From positions 1,994,882 to 2,058,881 of the forward strand of contig NZ_OBMU01000001.1 of the NCBI RefSeq assembly GCF_900218065.1: a stretch of 64,000 nt of DNA, written 5' to 3'. This document shows, piece by piece, positions 34,818 to 43,773 of this stretch; the stretch's first letter is position 1, and the number at the start of each line of letters is the position of its first letter. This stretch comes from Novosphingobium sp. Chol11. GTDB lineage: Bacteria; Pseudomonadota; Alphaproteobacteria; Sphingomonadales; Sphingomonadaceae. Under the pieces are notes generated by a model. It made no database searches and was not told where the DNA came from. It saw only the letters and a list, made by a program, of their open reading frames with translations. Made by a program: the position numbers and the translations under genes.

Positions 34818-35495
34818 TCATGCTGCGGGACGGAGCCCATTCACCTCTTCAGGGGTGATCGTCTTGGCGAGATGGACAAGGGATTTGACTGTAAAGGCCT
34901 TGAGCTGCGGCATCATGGCCTCCCACGGTCTGCCATAGCCTGCCAATATCGTTGATCCTTCGATCGACGTGTTGATAAACAGGGCCACGATGCTCACCTC
35001 CGCAGGCGACAGCGCGGGGTTCAGTTCGGCGATATAGGACGCCGTGAGGTCGTGCATATATTGATAGACCATCTCGATCCGTTCGGCGACGAACTGATTA
35101 TGGTTCGCCATCGCCCACAATTCCGTGAACAGATGGGTCATCTTCTTGGTCTTGGTTTCATCGAGAGTGCCGCCGATGACGAGAGCCAGCGCTTCTTCGG
35201 CGGGTATGCCGCGGCGGTTAAGGCTACTCCTCGCCTCCCCCACCGTCGGGGTGAGCAATTCTTCCAGCAGCACCTGGACCAGCATTTCCTTGCGGGGAAA
35301 GTGCCGGCTGACATTTCCAACCTTCATGCCGCATTGAGCCGCGATGCGGCGTAGCGTGAAGGCTGATGCACCCTCTTCAACCAGGACGTGCAGCGCAGCC
35401 TTCAATATCGCGTCAACCGTGTCGGAGCCGCGCGAATATACGCCGGGACGCGGAGGAGCAACGAGCTTCGCCTTTTTCACCTTTTGATCAATCAT
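34818..35495 (-). CDS. TetR-family transcriptional regulator
   Basis: A 225-residue regulator. The N-terminal HTH (about 25-75) reads DTVDAILKAALHVLVEEGASAFTLRRIAAQCGMKVGNVSRHFPRKEML, a clear TetR motif. The C-terminal part is a helical ligand-binding domain without recognisable specificity. ATG 35495 is preceded by GGGAGGGG, a strong ribosome site; an earlier in-frame ATG lacks one. It is divergent from the nitroreductase gene. It is a candidate, together with unlinked factors, for binding the GTTGAC-N4-GTCAAC palindromes that recur in nearby promoters. Confidence 0.85.
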   Translation of the reverse strand: MIDQKVKKAKLVAPPRPGVYSRGSDTVDAILKAALHVLVEEGASAFTLRRIAAQCGMKVGNVSRHFPRKEMLVQVLLEELLTPTVGEARSSLNRRGIPAEEALALVIGGTLDETKTKKMTHLFTELWAMANHNQFVAERIEMVYQYMHDLTASYIAELNPALSPAEVSIVALFINTSIEGSTILAGYGRPWEAMMPQLKAFTVKSLVHLAKTITPEEVNGLRPAA

Positions 35496-35669
35496 ACCCC
35501 TCCCGTAGCGCTGATTTTGAATGTTGAAAAGTTCAGGCAACATATCATCGGATCATGAAGCGTTGACATCCTCCAATTTGCGCTTGCCTAAGGTTGGAAG
35601 CAAAGGCTCAGATCACAACTCATCTCCTGACGCCCCAGCCTGGCTCGTACGAGATCAAAGCTTTACGAA

Positions 35670-35685
35670 GTTGACATACGACAAC
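35670..35685. promoter_or_regulatory. Weak GTTGAC-type palindrome before the nitroreductase gene
   Basis: GTTGACATACGACAAC keeps the outer GTTG/CAAC arms of the 16-base consensus GTTGAC-N4-GTCAAC seen at 40968 and 41052. The inner positions are imperfect. It lies 75 bases upstream of the nitroreductase start and between it and the TetR gene. I list it because of the related sites in neighbouring promoters; alone it would mean little. Confidence 0.3.
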
Positions 35686-35759
35686 AATTAGTCAAGCCTT
35701 TTGGCGGCGAAACGGGAAGCCCGTCTGTGCACAAACTCTAGAAAAGGAACAAAAAAGAC

Positions 35760-36341
35760 ATGACGACCGATCGGCAGACTGACACGGCTTTGGACCCGAT
35801 GTTCCTGCACCGCTGGTCACCGCGCGCTTTCGATGGCTCTGTCATGTCTGCCGAAGATTTGCGCACGATCCTGGATGCTGGACGCTGGGCTCCTTCCTCC
35901 TTCAACTATCAGCCGTGGCGCTTTCTTTACACGACGCGCGACGACGCGGCGAATTGGGATCGTTTCCTTGACCTTCTCATCCCTTTCAACGCGGTTTGGG
36001 CCAAGGACGCATCCGCGCTGCTGTTCATCCTGAGCGAGATGACGATGGGAGCGCCCGACAAGCCTAGCCACTCGCATAGCTTCGACGCGGGCGCCGCCTG
36101 GGCGGCGATAGCACTGCAGGCGCATCTGCTCGGCTATCATGCCCACGGGATGGTCGGGATAGACATGGAAAAGACGCGGACGGAACTCGCCATCCCCGAT
36201 GGCTTCCGCATTGAAGCAGCGGTGGCGATCGGGCGGATGGGCGATCCTGCAAATCTCCCTGAAAAACTTCAGGCGCGCGAACAGCCAAGCGACCGCAAAC
36301 CCCTGGAAGAGCTGGCCTATCCCGGGAATTTCCGGAACTGA
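35760..36341 (+). CDS. Nitroreductase family flavoprotein
   Basis: A 193-residue FMN-dependent oxidoreductase. WSPRAFDGSVMSAEDLRTILDAGRWAPSSFNYQPWRFLY is the family's FMN-binding N-terminal block, and GAAWAAIALQAHLLGYHAHGM the conserved later block. It would reduce nitro groups, quinones or related electron-poor substrates with NAD(P)H. ATG 35760 is preceded by AAAAGGAA. It is divergent from the TetR gene, which may control it. Substrate unknown. Confidence 0.85.
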   Translation: MTTDRQTDTALDPMFLHRWSPRAFDGSVMSAEDLRTILDAGRWAPSSFNYQPWRFLYTTRDDAANWDRFLDLLIPFNAVWAKDASALLFILSEMTMGAPDKPSHSHSFDAGAAWAAIALQAHLLGYHAHGMVGIDMEKTRTELAIPDGFRIEAAVAIGRMGDPANLPEKLQAREQPSDRKPLEELAYPGNFRN

Positions 36342-36478
36342 TCCAGACTGAGGCGCCTGTCAGTTATCGAAGGCGCCGCTCTGGGGAGGCGCAATGCACC
36401 TCCCCTTTCGCTTGGCCCAGAAGCCGTCAGGCACTGGAACTGACTGGACGGCCGTTCCACGCATGACGGCCAGGCGGC

Positions 36479-36883
36479 TCACATAAGCTGGACCACCTCG
36501 ATGAGATTGCCTTCGACGTCCTTGACAAAGGCAACATGGACACCATGTTCAGGATCAGCTTGAACGGCCATCACCACAACGCCACCCGCAGCGACAGCAT
36601 CTTTCACGAAGCGATGGATGTCGTCCGCGATGAACCCGAGGATAAGCGACTCTGTGGGCGATTTATCCACATCAAGGAACTTGGTCAGCGTGAAGTTCCC
36701 AGTACCCGGCGGATTTGACTTGAAGTACAATTCCCGGATGGGACGGCCCGCAATATCCGCATCGGCCTGCGCCTCCTCCACCAACCCGCAGACTGCCCCG
36801 TAAAATGCCCCGACCTTGTCAAGGTCCTGCACGATAAGCTTAGTGAAGCCCAAGGGAATTACCTTATTCACATCATCCGACAT
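36479..36883 (-). CDS. VOC (glyoxalase/dioxygenase fold) protein
   Basis: A 134-residue protein with two beta-alpha-beta modules typical of the vicinal-oxygen-chelate fold. It starts with GFTKLIVQDLDKVGAFYGAVCGL and ends DVEGNLIEVVQL, the usual closing Glu of the metal site. ATG 36883 has GGAAAG 8 bases upstream; an in-frame GTG slightly upstream overlaps that site. It precedes the TonB receptor gene on the same strand with 51 bases between, in the order receptor then VOC. Its reaction is unknown. Confidence 0.78.
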   Translation of the reverse strand: MSDDVNKVIPLGFTKLIVQDLDKVGAFYGAVCGLVEEAQADADIAGRPIRELYFKSNPPGTGNFTLTKFLDVDKSPTESLILGFIADDIHRFVKDAVAAGGVVVMAVQADPEHGVHVAFVKDVEGNLIEVVQLM

Positions 36884-36933
36884 ATTTAACACTTTCCGGT
36901 TTCAACTTAGACATTCCCTCGGGCAAATTAATA

Positions 36934-39459
36934 TTACCTCCCGAATGAATAGCGTAGACGAACCCCGTACATTCTGGGTTCTCCATATAGAGTCGCGGTG
37001 AACAGCTGACTATTGTAGGTATTGCTATTGCTCACCCGATACAGCTTGTTGGTCAGGTTGGTGGCGTAGAAGCCCACGTCCATACGGCTGCCCGCAACAT
37101 TCCGCCAGTCGAGCGACAGGTTCAGCGTTCCGAAGGGTTCAAGCCGCTCACCCGGCTGATTTCCAGGAATGCTTGTCCCCGCCGTATGCTGCGCCGAGGT
37201 GTGCGAATAGTTGACGAACATTGCCAACGTGCCGAGATCGCCGCCAAGCGGCTGTTCGGCAGAGACATGGAAGCTGTAGATGTACGGCGACACATATTGG
37301 AACGGAATGCAGGCAAGGTTCACAGTCGCCGGAGCGCTGATGACATTGCCGGTGCAGTCCTGGGTCGGGCTGCTCGGCACAAACTCATATTTTTTATACT
37401 TCGCATCGGTGTAGCTGAACGTACCGCCGATCTCGACACCGGGGATCGGTCGCAGCGATGCTTCCGCTTCCACGCCCTGAATACGTGCATCGGCCGACAG
37501 GACCCTGGCGCCAGATGCGAAGGTGTCGGGGTTGAAGTCGCCTGTAGCGCGCTGAATACCCTTGTAGGTCAGATAATAATAGGTGCCGTTGAGGCGAAGC
37601 GGCATACCTGCCAATCGCACATCCGACTTGAACCCGGCTTCGTAGGAGGTGACAAACTCCGGTGGAAATGTCCGGGTACTCGTGAATACGGCGTTTGCGT
37701 TTATTCCCCCGGCCTTGTAGCCGCGGCTGATCTTCCCGTAAACCAGCAGCTCGGGTGAGAATCTGTAGTCTACACCGATATTCCAGGTTGGCTCTTTGGT
37801 TTTCAGATTTGCTTCAAATTGGCAGCCAGTAGCTTCTGTCGCTATCGAATTGTCGCTGAAACAGAAGAATGCCCCTGGGGCGAGTACCTGATACAGGGCA
37901 GCCGAGCCACGAACCCTATCCCAAGTATATCGAATGCCGCCTGTGACCTTGAGGTTCTGCAGTGCAGGCGAAACCAACCCTAAATCCAGTGTCGACTGCG
38001 CGTATAGCGCTTTCGAAGTGTTGGTGATCGCGTATCTGATATCATACACGCCGCAAACCAATGGATTGCCGGTGAACAAGGCTGGACAGAAGCCCGTCGC
38101 CCCCGCTCCCTGAGCCCCGGCTGGACGCTGATCATAATAGAACGCGCCTGCGGTAAAGGTGAGTTGCTTGTCGAACAAGTCGCCCTGGAGCTGCAGTTCC
38201 TCAGTGAACACCTTGATATCGTCGCGCGGCAGCCGCGTGGGCGAGGCGTTTTCATAAACCACCGGGGTGCCGTCACCAGGAAGCGTCACAACGCCAGGAG
38301 CCGGATAACTCCTCGGGTCACCATCATCGAACTGGAAGATGGTGCCGTCACTATCGACGGCATATGTCGTCTTGAAACGTTGATAGCTGATGATGTTACG
38401 CAGCGTCAGTTCTTCATTCAGATTGAGCGTCGAAGTATTGGAGACACCCCAGGTTTTTGTCCTCTGGAACGAATTGGTGCCGTGCGCCGTCTCCCTTGGA
38501 CCACGCGCGGCTGCTTCGGCGCTAGCTGCTCTGTATACGTCGCACGATGCACTGAAGCCAGGGATTGTAGGCCCTTCGACGCAGAAAGGAAGGCCGACCA
38601 GACTGGTGGCCGCGAGTCCCGGAACGTTGAGATAGGTGTTGACCGTACCAGTGCCATGCGTCCGGGAATTCGCCCCGTAGGCCATGGTGTAGTTTTCGAA
38701 ATTCTCGGTCGGCCGCAGCGTCAATCCAACGCGGCCGGAATACCAATGCAAGTTGTCACGATCGGTGTTCCAGACCACATCCCGCGTGTAGCCATCTCGA
38801 TCCTGATAGGCTCCGGCGACCCGTAGCAGGACTTTGTCATCCACGATCGGGATGTTGATCGCGCCTTCCAGTTCCTTGTTGTCATAGTTACCGAACTTGC
38901 CTTGAACATAGCCTTCAAAGTCGTTCGTCGGCTTCTTCGGTACAAGCAGAACCGCGCCGCCAGTCGTATTACGTCCGAATAATGTCCCTTGCGGCCCGTT
39001 TAGAACCTGGACATTTTCCAGATCTACGAAATTACCGGCGCCGCCCTGTTGAGGGATAGAAATCGGCGCAGGCAGCGGCACTTCGTTCAAATAGACAACA
39101 ACGCCCGGAGACGCCTGGAAAGTCGCACCCTGCCCCCGGATCGTAAAGCTTTGCGCTTCACGTGACGGATTGCCATTGTTGCCGACGACAAGCGAGGGGA
39201 CGGTCGCCTGCAAATTCTGCGGCTGCGTGATGCCCTGCTGCTGAAGGCGCTCTGGCGAAAATGCCGTAATCGCGATGGGCACGTCCTGTGCACGCTCGTC
39301 GCGGCGTTGCGCGGTGACCACGATATCGGGCGAAGACTCCAGGTTCTCGTTCGAACCTGCGGACGATTGGGCCTGCGCATGCGCGGCTCCGGCGACCCAC
39401 AACGCCGTCATCCCCGCTCCGCACAGAAGCTTCAAGCTGTTTTTCACTGTTCGCATCAT
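36934..39459 (-). CDS. TonB-dependent outer-membrane receptor
   Basis: An 841-residue receptor. Signal peptide (about 1-29) is followed by a plug with DIVVTAQRRDERAQDVPIAIT, a motif at DLENVQVLNGPQGTLFGRNTTGGAV, and a barrel ending in GVRLRYSFGR with the terminal aromatic-x-Arg signature. It belongs to the sphingomonad family of receptors for organic substrates rather than iron siderophores (established trend, not shown here). Cys pairs in extracellular loops are present. Two consecutive ATG codons occur at 39459 and 39456, after GGGGAG. A GTTGAC-type palindrome lies 150 bases upstream. Ligand unknown. Confidence 0.9.
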   Translation of the reverse strand: MMRTVKNSLKLLCGAGMTALWVAGAAHAQAQSSAGSNENLESSPDIVVTAQRRDERAQDVPIAITAFSPERLQQQGITQPQNLQATVPSLVVGNNGNPSREAQSFTIRGQGATFQASPGVVVYLNEVPLPAPISIPQQGGAGNFVDLENVQVLNGPQGTLFGRNTTGGAVLLVPKKPTNDFEGYVQGKFGNYDNKELEGAINIPIVDDKVLLRVAGAYQDRDGYTRDVVWNTDRDNLHWYSGRVGLTLRPTENFENYTMAYGANSRTHGTGTVNTYLNVPGLAATSLVGLPFCVEGPTIPGFSASCDVYRAASAEAAARGPRETAHGTNSFQRTKTWGVSNTSTLNLNEELTLRNIISYQRFKTTYAVDSDGTIFQFDDGDPRSYPAPGVVTLPGDGTPVVYENASPTRLPRDDIKVFTEELQLQGDLFDKQLTFTAGAFYYDQRPAGAQGAGATGFCPALFTGNPLVCGVYDIRYAITNTSKALYAQSTLDLGLVSPALQNLKVTGGIRYTWDRVRGSAALYQVLAPGAFFCFSDNSIATEATGCQFEANLKTKEPTWNIGVDYRFSPELLVYGKISRGYKAGGINANAVFTSTRTFPPEFVTSYEAGFKSDVRLAGMPLRLNGTYYYLTYKGIQRATGDFNPDTFASGARVLSADARIQGVEAEASLRPIPGVEIGGTFSYTDAKYKKYEFVPSSPTQDCTGNVISAPATVNLACIPFQYVSPYIYSFHVSAEQPLGGDLGTLAMFVNYSHTSAQHTAGTSIPGNQPGERLEPFGTLNLSLDWRNVAGSRMDVGFYATNLTNKLYRVSNSNTYNSQLFTATLYGEPRMYGVRLRYSFGR

Positions 39460-39798
39460 TGCTACTCCCCATATGTAGCAATGCCCCCTCCATATGGGAC
39501 ATCGCGGCCCCCGGCAAAGTTGCCGGTTCCGATCGGCGACTGGGCATTTATATTCGTTCAGTCAGAAACTTAACCGACTGCGCACCGCTACATTCGCCAC
39601 CTTCAATAGTTGACGTATTTCAACCGTTGTCAAGCTGAATTTATTTGCACAGCTCGTTGTTCTACAAGTCTCCGCCGGTCCGGAAATGCTGTAATGTTAT
39701 TATCGTCGCCAACTCACATTTTCGGACAGACCGAAACGCAAATGGCGGGCCGCAAGGCCCGCCATTCACTCGATCTTGCAATGTACCGTTTGCCGTAA
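39460..39798. other. Promoter-side gap of the TonB receptor
   Basis: This 339-base stretch between the receptor start and the stop of the HxD protein (both minus strand) shows no protein-coding potential that I can support. It contains the GTTGACGTATTTCAAC palindrome at 39609 and otherwise looks like a leader/terminator region. An imperfect GGCGGGCCGCAAGGCCCGCC hairpin (39745-39764) may end the upstream gene. Confidence 0.5.
39609..39624. promoter_or_regulatory. GTTGAC-type palindrome upstream of TonB receptor
   Basis: GTTGACGTATTTCAAC has the left arm GTTGAC and right arm TTCAAC, one mismatch from GTCAAC, with the same 4-base spacer as the two perfect copies at 40968 and 41052. It lies 150 bases upstream of the receptor start. 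Another partial arm (GTTGTCAAG) lies immediately after it. Confidence 0.45.
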
Positions 39799-40866
39799 TC
39801 AGGCGGCGAGCGGCGCTTCGTCCATGTCGGCCGGAATGTTCGTCGGGCCATTCACAGCGAAAACCTGGGAAAGCATGCCGATGAACGCGCGATCGGTCAA
39901 CGGATCGGTCGGCGTTTCGAACTGGGCGCCGCGCTTGCGGGCTTCGTCCATCAGCATGTTCAAGGCCTTGTCGTGCGTGATGTCGTCGGTGTGATCGAAC
40001 GTCCGCTTCAGGTCGGCCATATCCATGAACACTCGTGCACCCCAATGGACGAGCAGGCGCACTTCGTCTGCCGGCAACTGCTGATTGACCACGCCGTTGG
40101 TCTCGATCCGCCAGCCGCCTTCGACCGTCGGATCAGGTGCCATCACGCTGCTGATATCGAGGCCTTCGGAACGACGCATCGCAAGCGGACCGGTCGCCTG
40201 AGCATGATGGAACATCATCTCGTTTTCGGCAACGACAGCGCGGCCCCACATAGGCGCGGTGATCTGCTTGGGTTCGCCGCGCGGACCGTCCGGCCAATAG
40301 TTGAAACCGCCACCGATATTGCCCTTATAATACCAGCCGGTAACCTGCATCTTCTTGCTGCGCCAGTGTTCGAACAGGCGAGACTTCGCCATCGTCAGGA
40401 GAAGCCAGATCGGCGTGTTTTCCATGGTCATGCCACGGAACACCGTGCCGTCGAGATGCGGCGGTCCACCGATGATGGTCGGCCCCTGAATGTTGATCAG
40501 GAACGTCTCCGGCTCCGCATATTGGGCGCCCCAATAGTTGCGCGCCATTTCGAGGAACTTGGAATTATAATAGCAGTCGTTCAGTTCAGGATAGAAGCAG
40601 ACACCCTGCCGGGCGATATACCCGCGAAACGTCCCGCTACCCTGCAGGATCATGTCCCAGGTAAGGGTCATACCTTCAGGAATGGTGCCGCCGACCGCAG
40701 CAATGACTTCTTCCGGCGACTTGAAGTTCTCGGCGAGAATAAGCGGCCAGGGGCCATTCTCCCGCACGACCTTGAATATCCGCTGACGCTGATCTTCCGT
40801 ATACGCGTTTTCGATCACATAAGGCGGCGCAAACGGGCGAAACTGGTCGGCAATGTCGGTGGTCAT
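39799..40866 (-). CDS. Unfamiliar protein with HxD motif, possible Fe/2OG oxygenase
   Basis: A 355-residue soluble protein that I cannot assign to a named family. PPHLDG (H137, D139) and MFHHAQ (H220/H221) have the spacing and context of the Fe(II)-binding HxD...H facial triad. The middle region has beta-strand character (WLLLTMAK, GWYYKGNIGGGFNYWPDG). A C-terminal helical tail follows. ATG 40866 is preceded by GGAG at 6 bases, so I prefer it to an ATG four codons earlier. It is divergent from a PhyH dioxygenase gene, and the shared promoter region holds two perfect GTTGAC-N4-GTCAAC palindromes. A role in the same pathway is likely (inference). Confidence 0.55.
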   Translation of the reverse strand: MTTDIADQFRPFAPPYVIENAYTEDQRQRIFKVVRENGPWPLILAENFKSPEEVIAAVGGTIPEGMTLTWDMILQGSGTFRGYIARQGVCFYPELNDCYYNSKFLEMARNYWGAQYAEPETFLINIQGPTIIGGPPHLDGTVFRGMTMENTPIWLLLTMAKSRLFEHWRSKKMQVTGWYYKGNIGGGFNYWPDGPRGEPKQITAPMWGRAVVAENEMMFHHAQATGPLAMRRSEGLDISSVMAPDPTVEGGWRIETNGVVNQQLPADEVRLLVHWGARVFMDMADLKRTFDHTDDITHDKALNMLMDEARKRGAQFETPTDPLTDRAFIGMLSQVFAVNGPTNIPADMDEAPLAA

Positions 40867-40967
40867 CAGGCACTCCATTGATTAAGCACGTTTCGCTCAA
40901 ATCGTCCGCGCAAAGCGGCTCGGCCCGTCGCGATTCGAGCGGATGCGGACGGAATTTTGGACCATAA

Positions 40968-40983
40968 GTTGACGGTCGTCAAC
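40968..40983. promoter_or_regulatory. Perfect palindrome GTTGAC-N4-GTCAAC, copy 1
   Basis: GTTGACGGTCGTCAAC is a 16-base site with perfect 6-base arms (7 with the adjacent G/C). It lies 101 bases upstream of the HxD protein gene, in the 268-base divergent promoter shared with the PhyH gene. It is the best candidate operator of the local regulator. Confidence 0.62.
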
Positions 40984-41051
40984 TGTAGCCAAAATGGGAG
41001 AATTTTCATGGTTTCGGCCTTGTTCCGAGTGAACGGAACTCTCGCAAAATC

Positions 41052-41067
41052 GTTGACGATGGTCAAC
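41052..41067. promoter_or_regulatory. Perfect palindrome GTTGAC-N4-GTCAAC, copy 2
   Basis: GTTGACGATGGTCAAC has the same arms and spacing as the copy at 40968 with a different spacer, which argues that the arms and not the whole sequence are conserved. It lies 67 bases upstream of the PhyH gene start and would fit repressor or activator binding to both divergent promoters. The centres of the two copies are 84 bases apart. Confidence 0.62.
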
Positions 41068-41134
41068 TTTAATCCCACCGTGGTCGGATGAGGATGGCCG
41101 AGCGCCACTAGCAATCGGAGCGAAGACAAGAGCT

Positions 41135-42028
41135 ATGGGGCTGCAGATATTGGATCCTGACTGCACCGTGGAGGAGATCGTCGCCGCCATGGACCGTGAC
41201 GGCGCGTGCATCATAAGGGACATATTGTCGCCTGACCGGCTGAAGACTCTTCAGGAGGATGTCGCGCCGTGGATCGCCCAGACTCCGGACGGGCTGGATG
41301 ATTGGTCCGGTCGTAAGACCAAGCGCACGGGTGGATTGATCGCCCGATGCGCGAGCGTGCGCGAGATCGCGGTCGAACCGCTGATCCTGGGCACGGCAAA
41401 TGCGACGCTTGGGCGTTTCTGCTCGAAGATTCAACTCAACATCACGCAACTGATCACCATCATGCCCGGGCAAGGCGTGCAGCCGCTGCATCGCGACAGG
41501 TTCGTATGGGGCGGCGACGATAGCGGCGGCGTCATTCCCGAAGGCATTGAGCCTCAGTGCAACGGCATCTGGGCCGTGGAAGATTTCACGGAGGATAATG
41601 GTGCGACGCATATCGTGCCGGGCAGCCATAAATGGCCGTTCAGCCGCCAGGCGCGCAGGGACGAAAGCATTCAGGCCGTCATGAAAGCTGGCTCCGTCCT
41701 GCTCTACAATGGCAGCGTCATTCATGGCGGCGGGGAAAATCGGAGCGACAAGCCCCGCAAGGCCCTCAACGTCACATATACTCTGGGCTGGTTGCGGCAG
41801 GAGGAAAATCAGTATCTGTCCTGCCCGCCCGAGATCGCGCGGAATTTCGACCAGGAGTTGACCGACCTGATCGGCTACAGTTTCGGCAACTATTCGCTGG
41901 GTTTCTACACCGATCCGCTGAAAGCACCCGAGCGTAGCGACATCGTACCGCCTGAGGCGGCGCTTGGCCGCTTCCCTCGAGAAATTCCCAAGATGGCGAC
42001 AACGGACGCCGTGGCGGAGCCAAGCTAA
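41135..42028 (+). CDS. Phytanoyl-CoA dioxygenase (PhyH) family protein
   Basis: A 297-residue Fe(II)/2-oxoglutarate-dependent oxygenase. H119 and D121 in PLHRDRF and H197 in NGSVIHGGG form the predicted iron facial triad, and an Arg a few residues later (R203 region) would bind 2-oxoglutarate. The family hydroxylates many organic substrates, so the substrate is not predictable. The gene is divergent from the HxD protein gene, with two palindromic sites between. ATG 41135 is preceded by GGAGCGAAG at some distance. Confidence 0.82.
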   Translation: MGLQILDPDCTVEEIVAAMDRDGACIIRDILSPDRLKTLQEDVAPWIAQTPDGLDDWSGRKTKRTGGLIARCASVREIAVEPLILGTANATLGRFCSKIQLNITQLITIMPGQGVQPLHRDRFVWGGDDSGGVIPEGIEPQCNGIWAVEDFTEDNGATHIVPGSHKWPFSRQARRDESIQAVMKAGSVLLYNGSVIHGGGENRSDKPRKALNVTYTLGWLRQEENQYLSCPPEIARNFDQELTDLIGYSFGNYSLGFYTDPLKAPERSDIVPPEAALGRFPREIPKMATTDAVAEPS

Positions 42029-42047
42029 TCAACTCCTGAAGCAGTTT

Positions 42048-42524
42048 TCAACGGCTCCGGGGTCCGGTGGAACGCGGGCTGAGGGCGTCGCGCATCGCGA
42101 CGCTCGAGTTGATCCGAGCGACGCCAGGCATACGCGACAAAACCTCGCTGTGAATGATCTCATAAGCGGCAACACTTTCCGTTTCGACACGCAACCAATA
42201 ATCGGTGCCGCCCGTCATCAGGAAACATTCGCGGATTTCCGGACATTGCCGCACAGCATGTTCGAAGCGCGCGAGATAATCCTCCGTCTGCCTGTCCAAG
42301 GTCACTTGAACCAGAATGTTCACGCTGGTCTCACCGACCCGCAAAGGGCTGGTCAGCACGGTATAGCCGCGGATGACGCCTGCATCTTCCAGCAATTTGA
42401 TCCTGCGGTGGCAACTTGACGGCGACAGGCCCACCTCTTCGGCAATCTCCGAATTCGGACGCCTCGCGTTCAGCCTCAGCAAACGCAGGATCGCACGGTC
42501 AATCTGATCCAAGCCAATGGCCAT
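42048..42524 (-). CDS. Lrp/AsnC-family regulator of alanine catabolism
   Basis: A 158-residue regulator. The N-terminal HTH (about 3-60) has LDQIDRAILRLLRLNARRPNSEIAEEVGLSPSSCHRRIKLLEDAGVI, a typical Lrp domain. The RAM ligand domain includes GTDYWLRVE. It is divergent from alr-dadA, the standard position of the local activator of D-alanine catabolism. ATG 42524 begins the canonical Lrp opening; upstream in-frame starts add unrelated residues. Confidence 0.87.
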   Translation of the reverse strand: MAIGLDQIDRAILRLLRLNARRPNSEIAEEVGLSPSSCHRRIKLLEDAGVIRGYTVLTSPLRVGETSVNILVQVTLDRQTEDYLARFEHAVRQCPEIRECFLMTGGTDYWLRVETESVAAYEIIHSEVLSRMPGVARINSSVAMRDALSPRSTGPRSR

Positions 42525-42642
42525 TCTATTCAAAAACCTCGAACATCCTTCCTCAATCGGCATCATCTTAGAACAAATCACGGCAGTTTGGTGAAAAAAG
42601 CTGCGCCGCCCCGGTTACAAAAACAGATGAAGGGGTATCGGC

Positions 42643-43773
42643 ATGACACCGGTGGATTGCGCAGGCGCACTGTTAAGCATCGATTTGAACGCGCTGGTGG
42701 AAAATTACCGGCTGATCGCCCGCCGGGTTGCCCCTGCCGAGGTCGCCGGGGTGGTCAAGGCGGACGCCTATGGCACCGGCGCTTCCGCCGTGACAGCCGC
42801 CCTGCTGGAAGCTGGCTGCCGCCGCTTCTTCGTGGCGCAGCTGGAAGAAGCCATCGCGCTCAAGCCGGAACTGCCCGACTCCGTCCAGCTCTTTGTCCTG
42901 AACGGCCTTCAACCGGGGGCGGAGCGGCACTGCCGGGATGCGGGCGCCATCCCGGTTCTCAATTCGCTCGACCAGATCAGGCGCTGGTCCCAGCTGGCGC
43001 AGGCTTCAGGCCGCACCCTGCCCGCCGCGCTTCAGGTGGACAGCGGCATGGCGCGGCTCGGCCTATCGCCGGACGAGGTCCGGGCACTCCTAGCCGACCG
43101 GTCGCTTTTGGACGGCATCGAACTGGTGCTTATCCTAAGCCACCTCGCCTGCGCCGATGATCCTTCGTCCGCGTTCAATGACAAGCAGGTTGCTGCCTTC
43201 AACGATTTTACGCGCCATTTCCCTGGCGTCTCGCGCTCTCTCGATAACAGCGGCGGCAGTTTCCTCAACCACCCGCATTATGAGGTCGTGCGCGCCGGGA
43301 TCGCCCTTTATGGCGGCGCGCCGCAGGACAGCGCCAACCCCATGCATCCCGTCGTCTCGCTTGAGGCGCGGATTGCGCAGCTCCGCACGGTCGGTCCTGG
43401 CACGGGCGTTGGATATGGCCTCAGCCACCTGGCGGAGGAGACCTCTCACATCGCGACGATCCCGGTCGGCTACGCGGACGGATGGCCGCGGCACCTCAGC
43501 AATCGCGGCTCCGCTTTCATCGGCGGCATCCGGGTGCCGATCGTTGGCCGGGTGTCGATGGACAGCATGACCCTCGACGTGACGCATGTCCCCGACATGC
43601 TGCTCTATCCCGGCGCGCCTGTCGAACTGCTCGGCCCGCATCAGTCGATCGACGATGTCGCGGCTGATGCGGGGACCATTTCCTACGAAATCCTCACCCA
43701 GCTCGGCCACCGGTATCGTCGTGAGTACCGCCTTGCCGAGCCTGCAGAGCAAAAGCGGAGTATGACAGCATGA
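42643..43773 (+). CDS. alr: Alanine racemase (catabolic, DadX-like)
   Basis: A 376-residue PLP enzyme interconverting L- and D-alanine. The PLP lysine is K39 in [11 protein letters not shown], and the catalytic tyrosine is expected in VGYGLSH. The C-terminal part shows [20 protein letters not shown] and GDDV-like positions. It overlaps dadA by four bases (ATGA), and the Lrp regulator is divergent, so it is probably the catabolic racemase. A ribosome site GAAGGGG precedes ATG 42643. Confidence 0.92.
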   Translation: MTPVDCAGALLSIDLNALVENYRLIARRVAPAEVAGVVKADAYGTGASAVTAALLEAGCRRFFVAQLEEAIALKPELPDSVQLFVLNGLQPGAERHCRDAGAIPVLNSLDQIRRWSQLAQASGRTLPAALQVDSGMARLGLSPDEVRALLADRSLLDGIELVLILSHLACADDPSSAFNDKQVAAFNDFTRHFPGVSRSLDNSGGSFLNHPHYEVVRAGIALYGGAPQDSANPMHPVVSLEARIAQLRTVGPGTGVGYGLSHLAEETSHIATIPVGYADGWPRHLSNRGSAFIGGIRVPIVGRVSMDSMTLDVTHVPDMLLYPGAPVELLGPHQSIDDVAADAGTISYEILTQLGHRYRREYRLAEPAEQKRSMTA

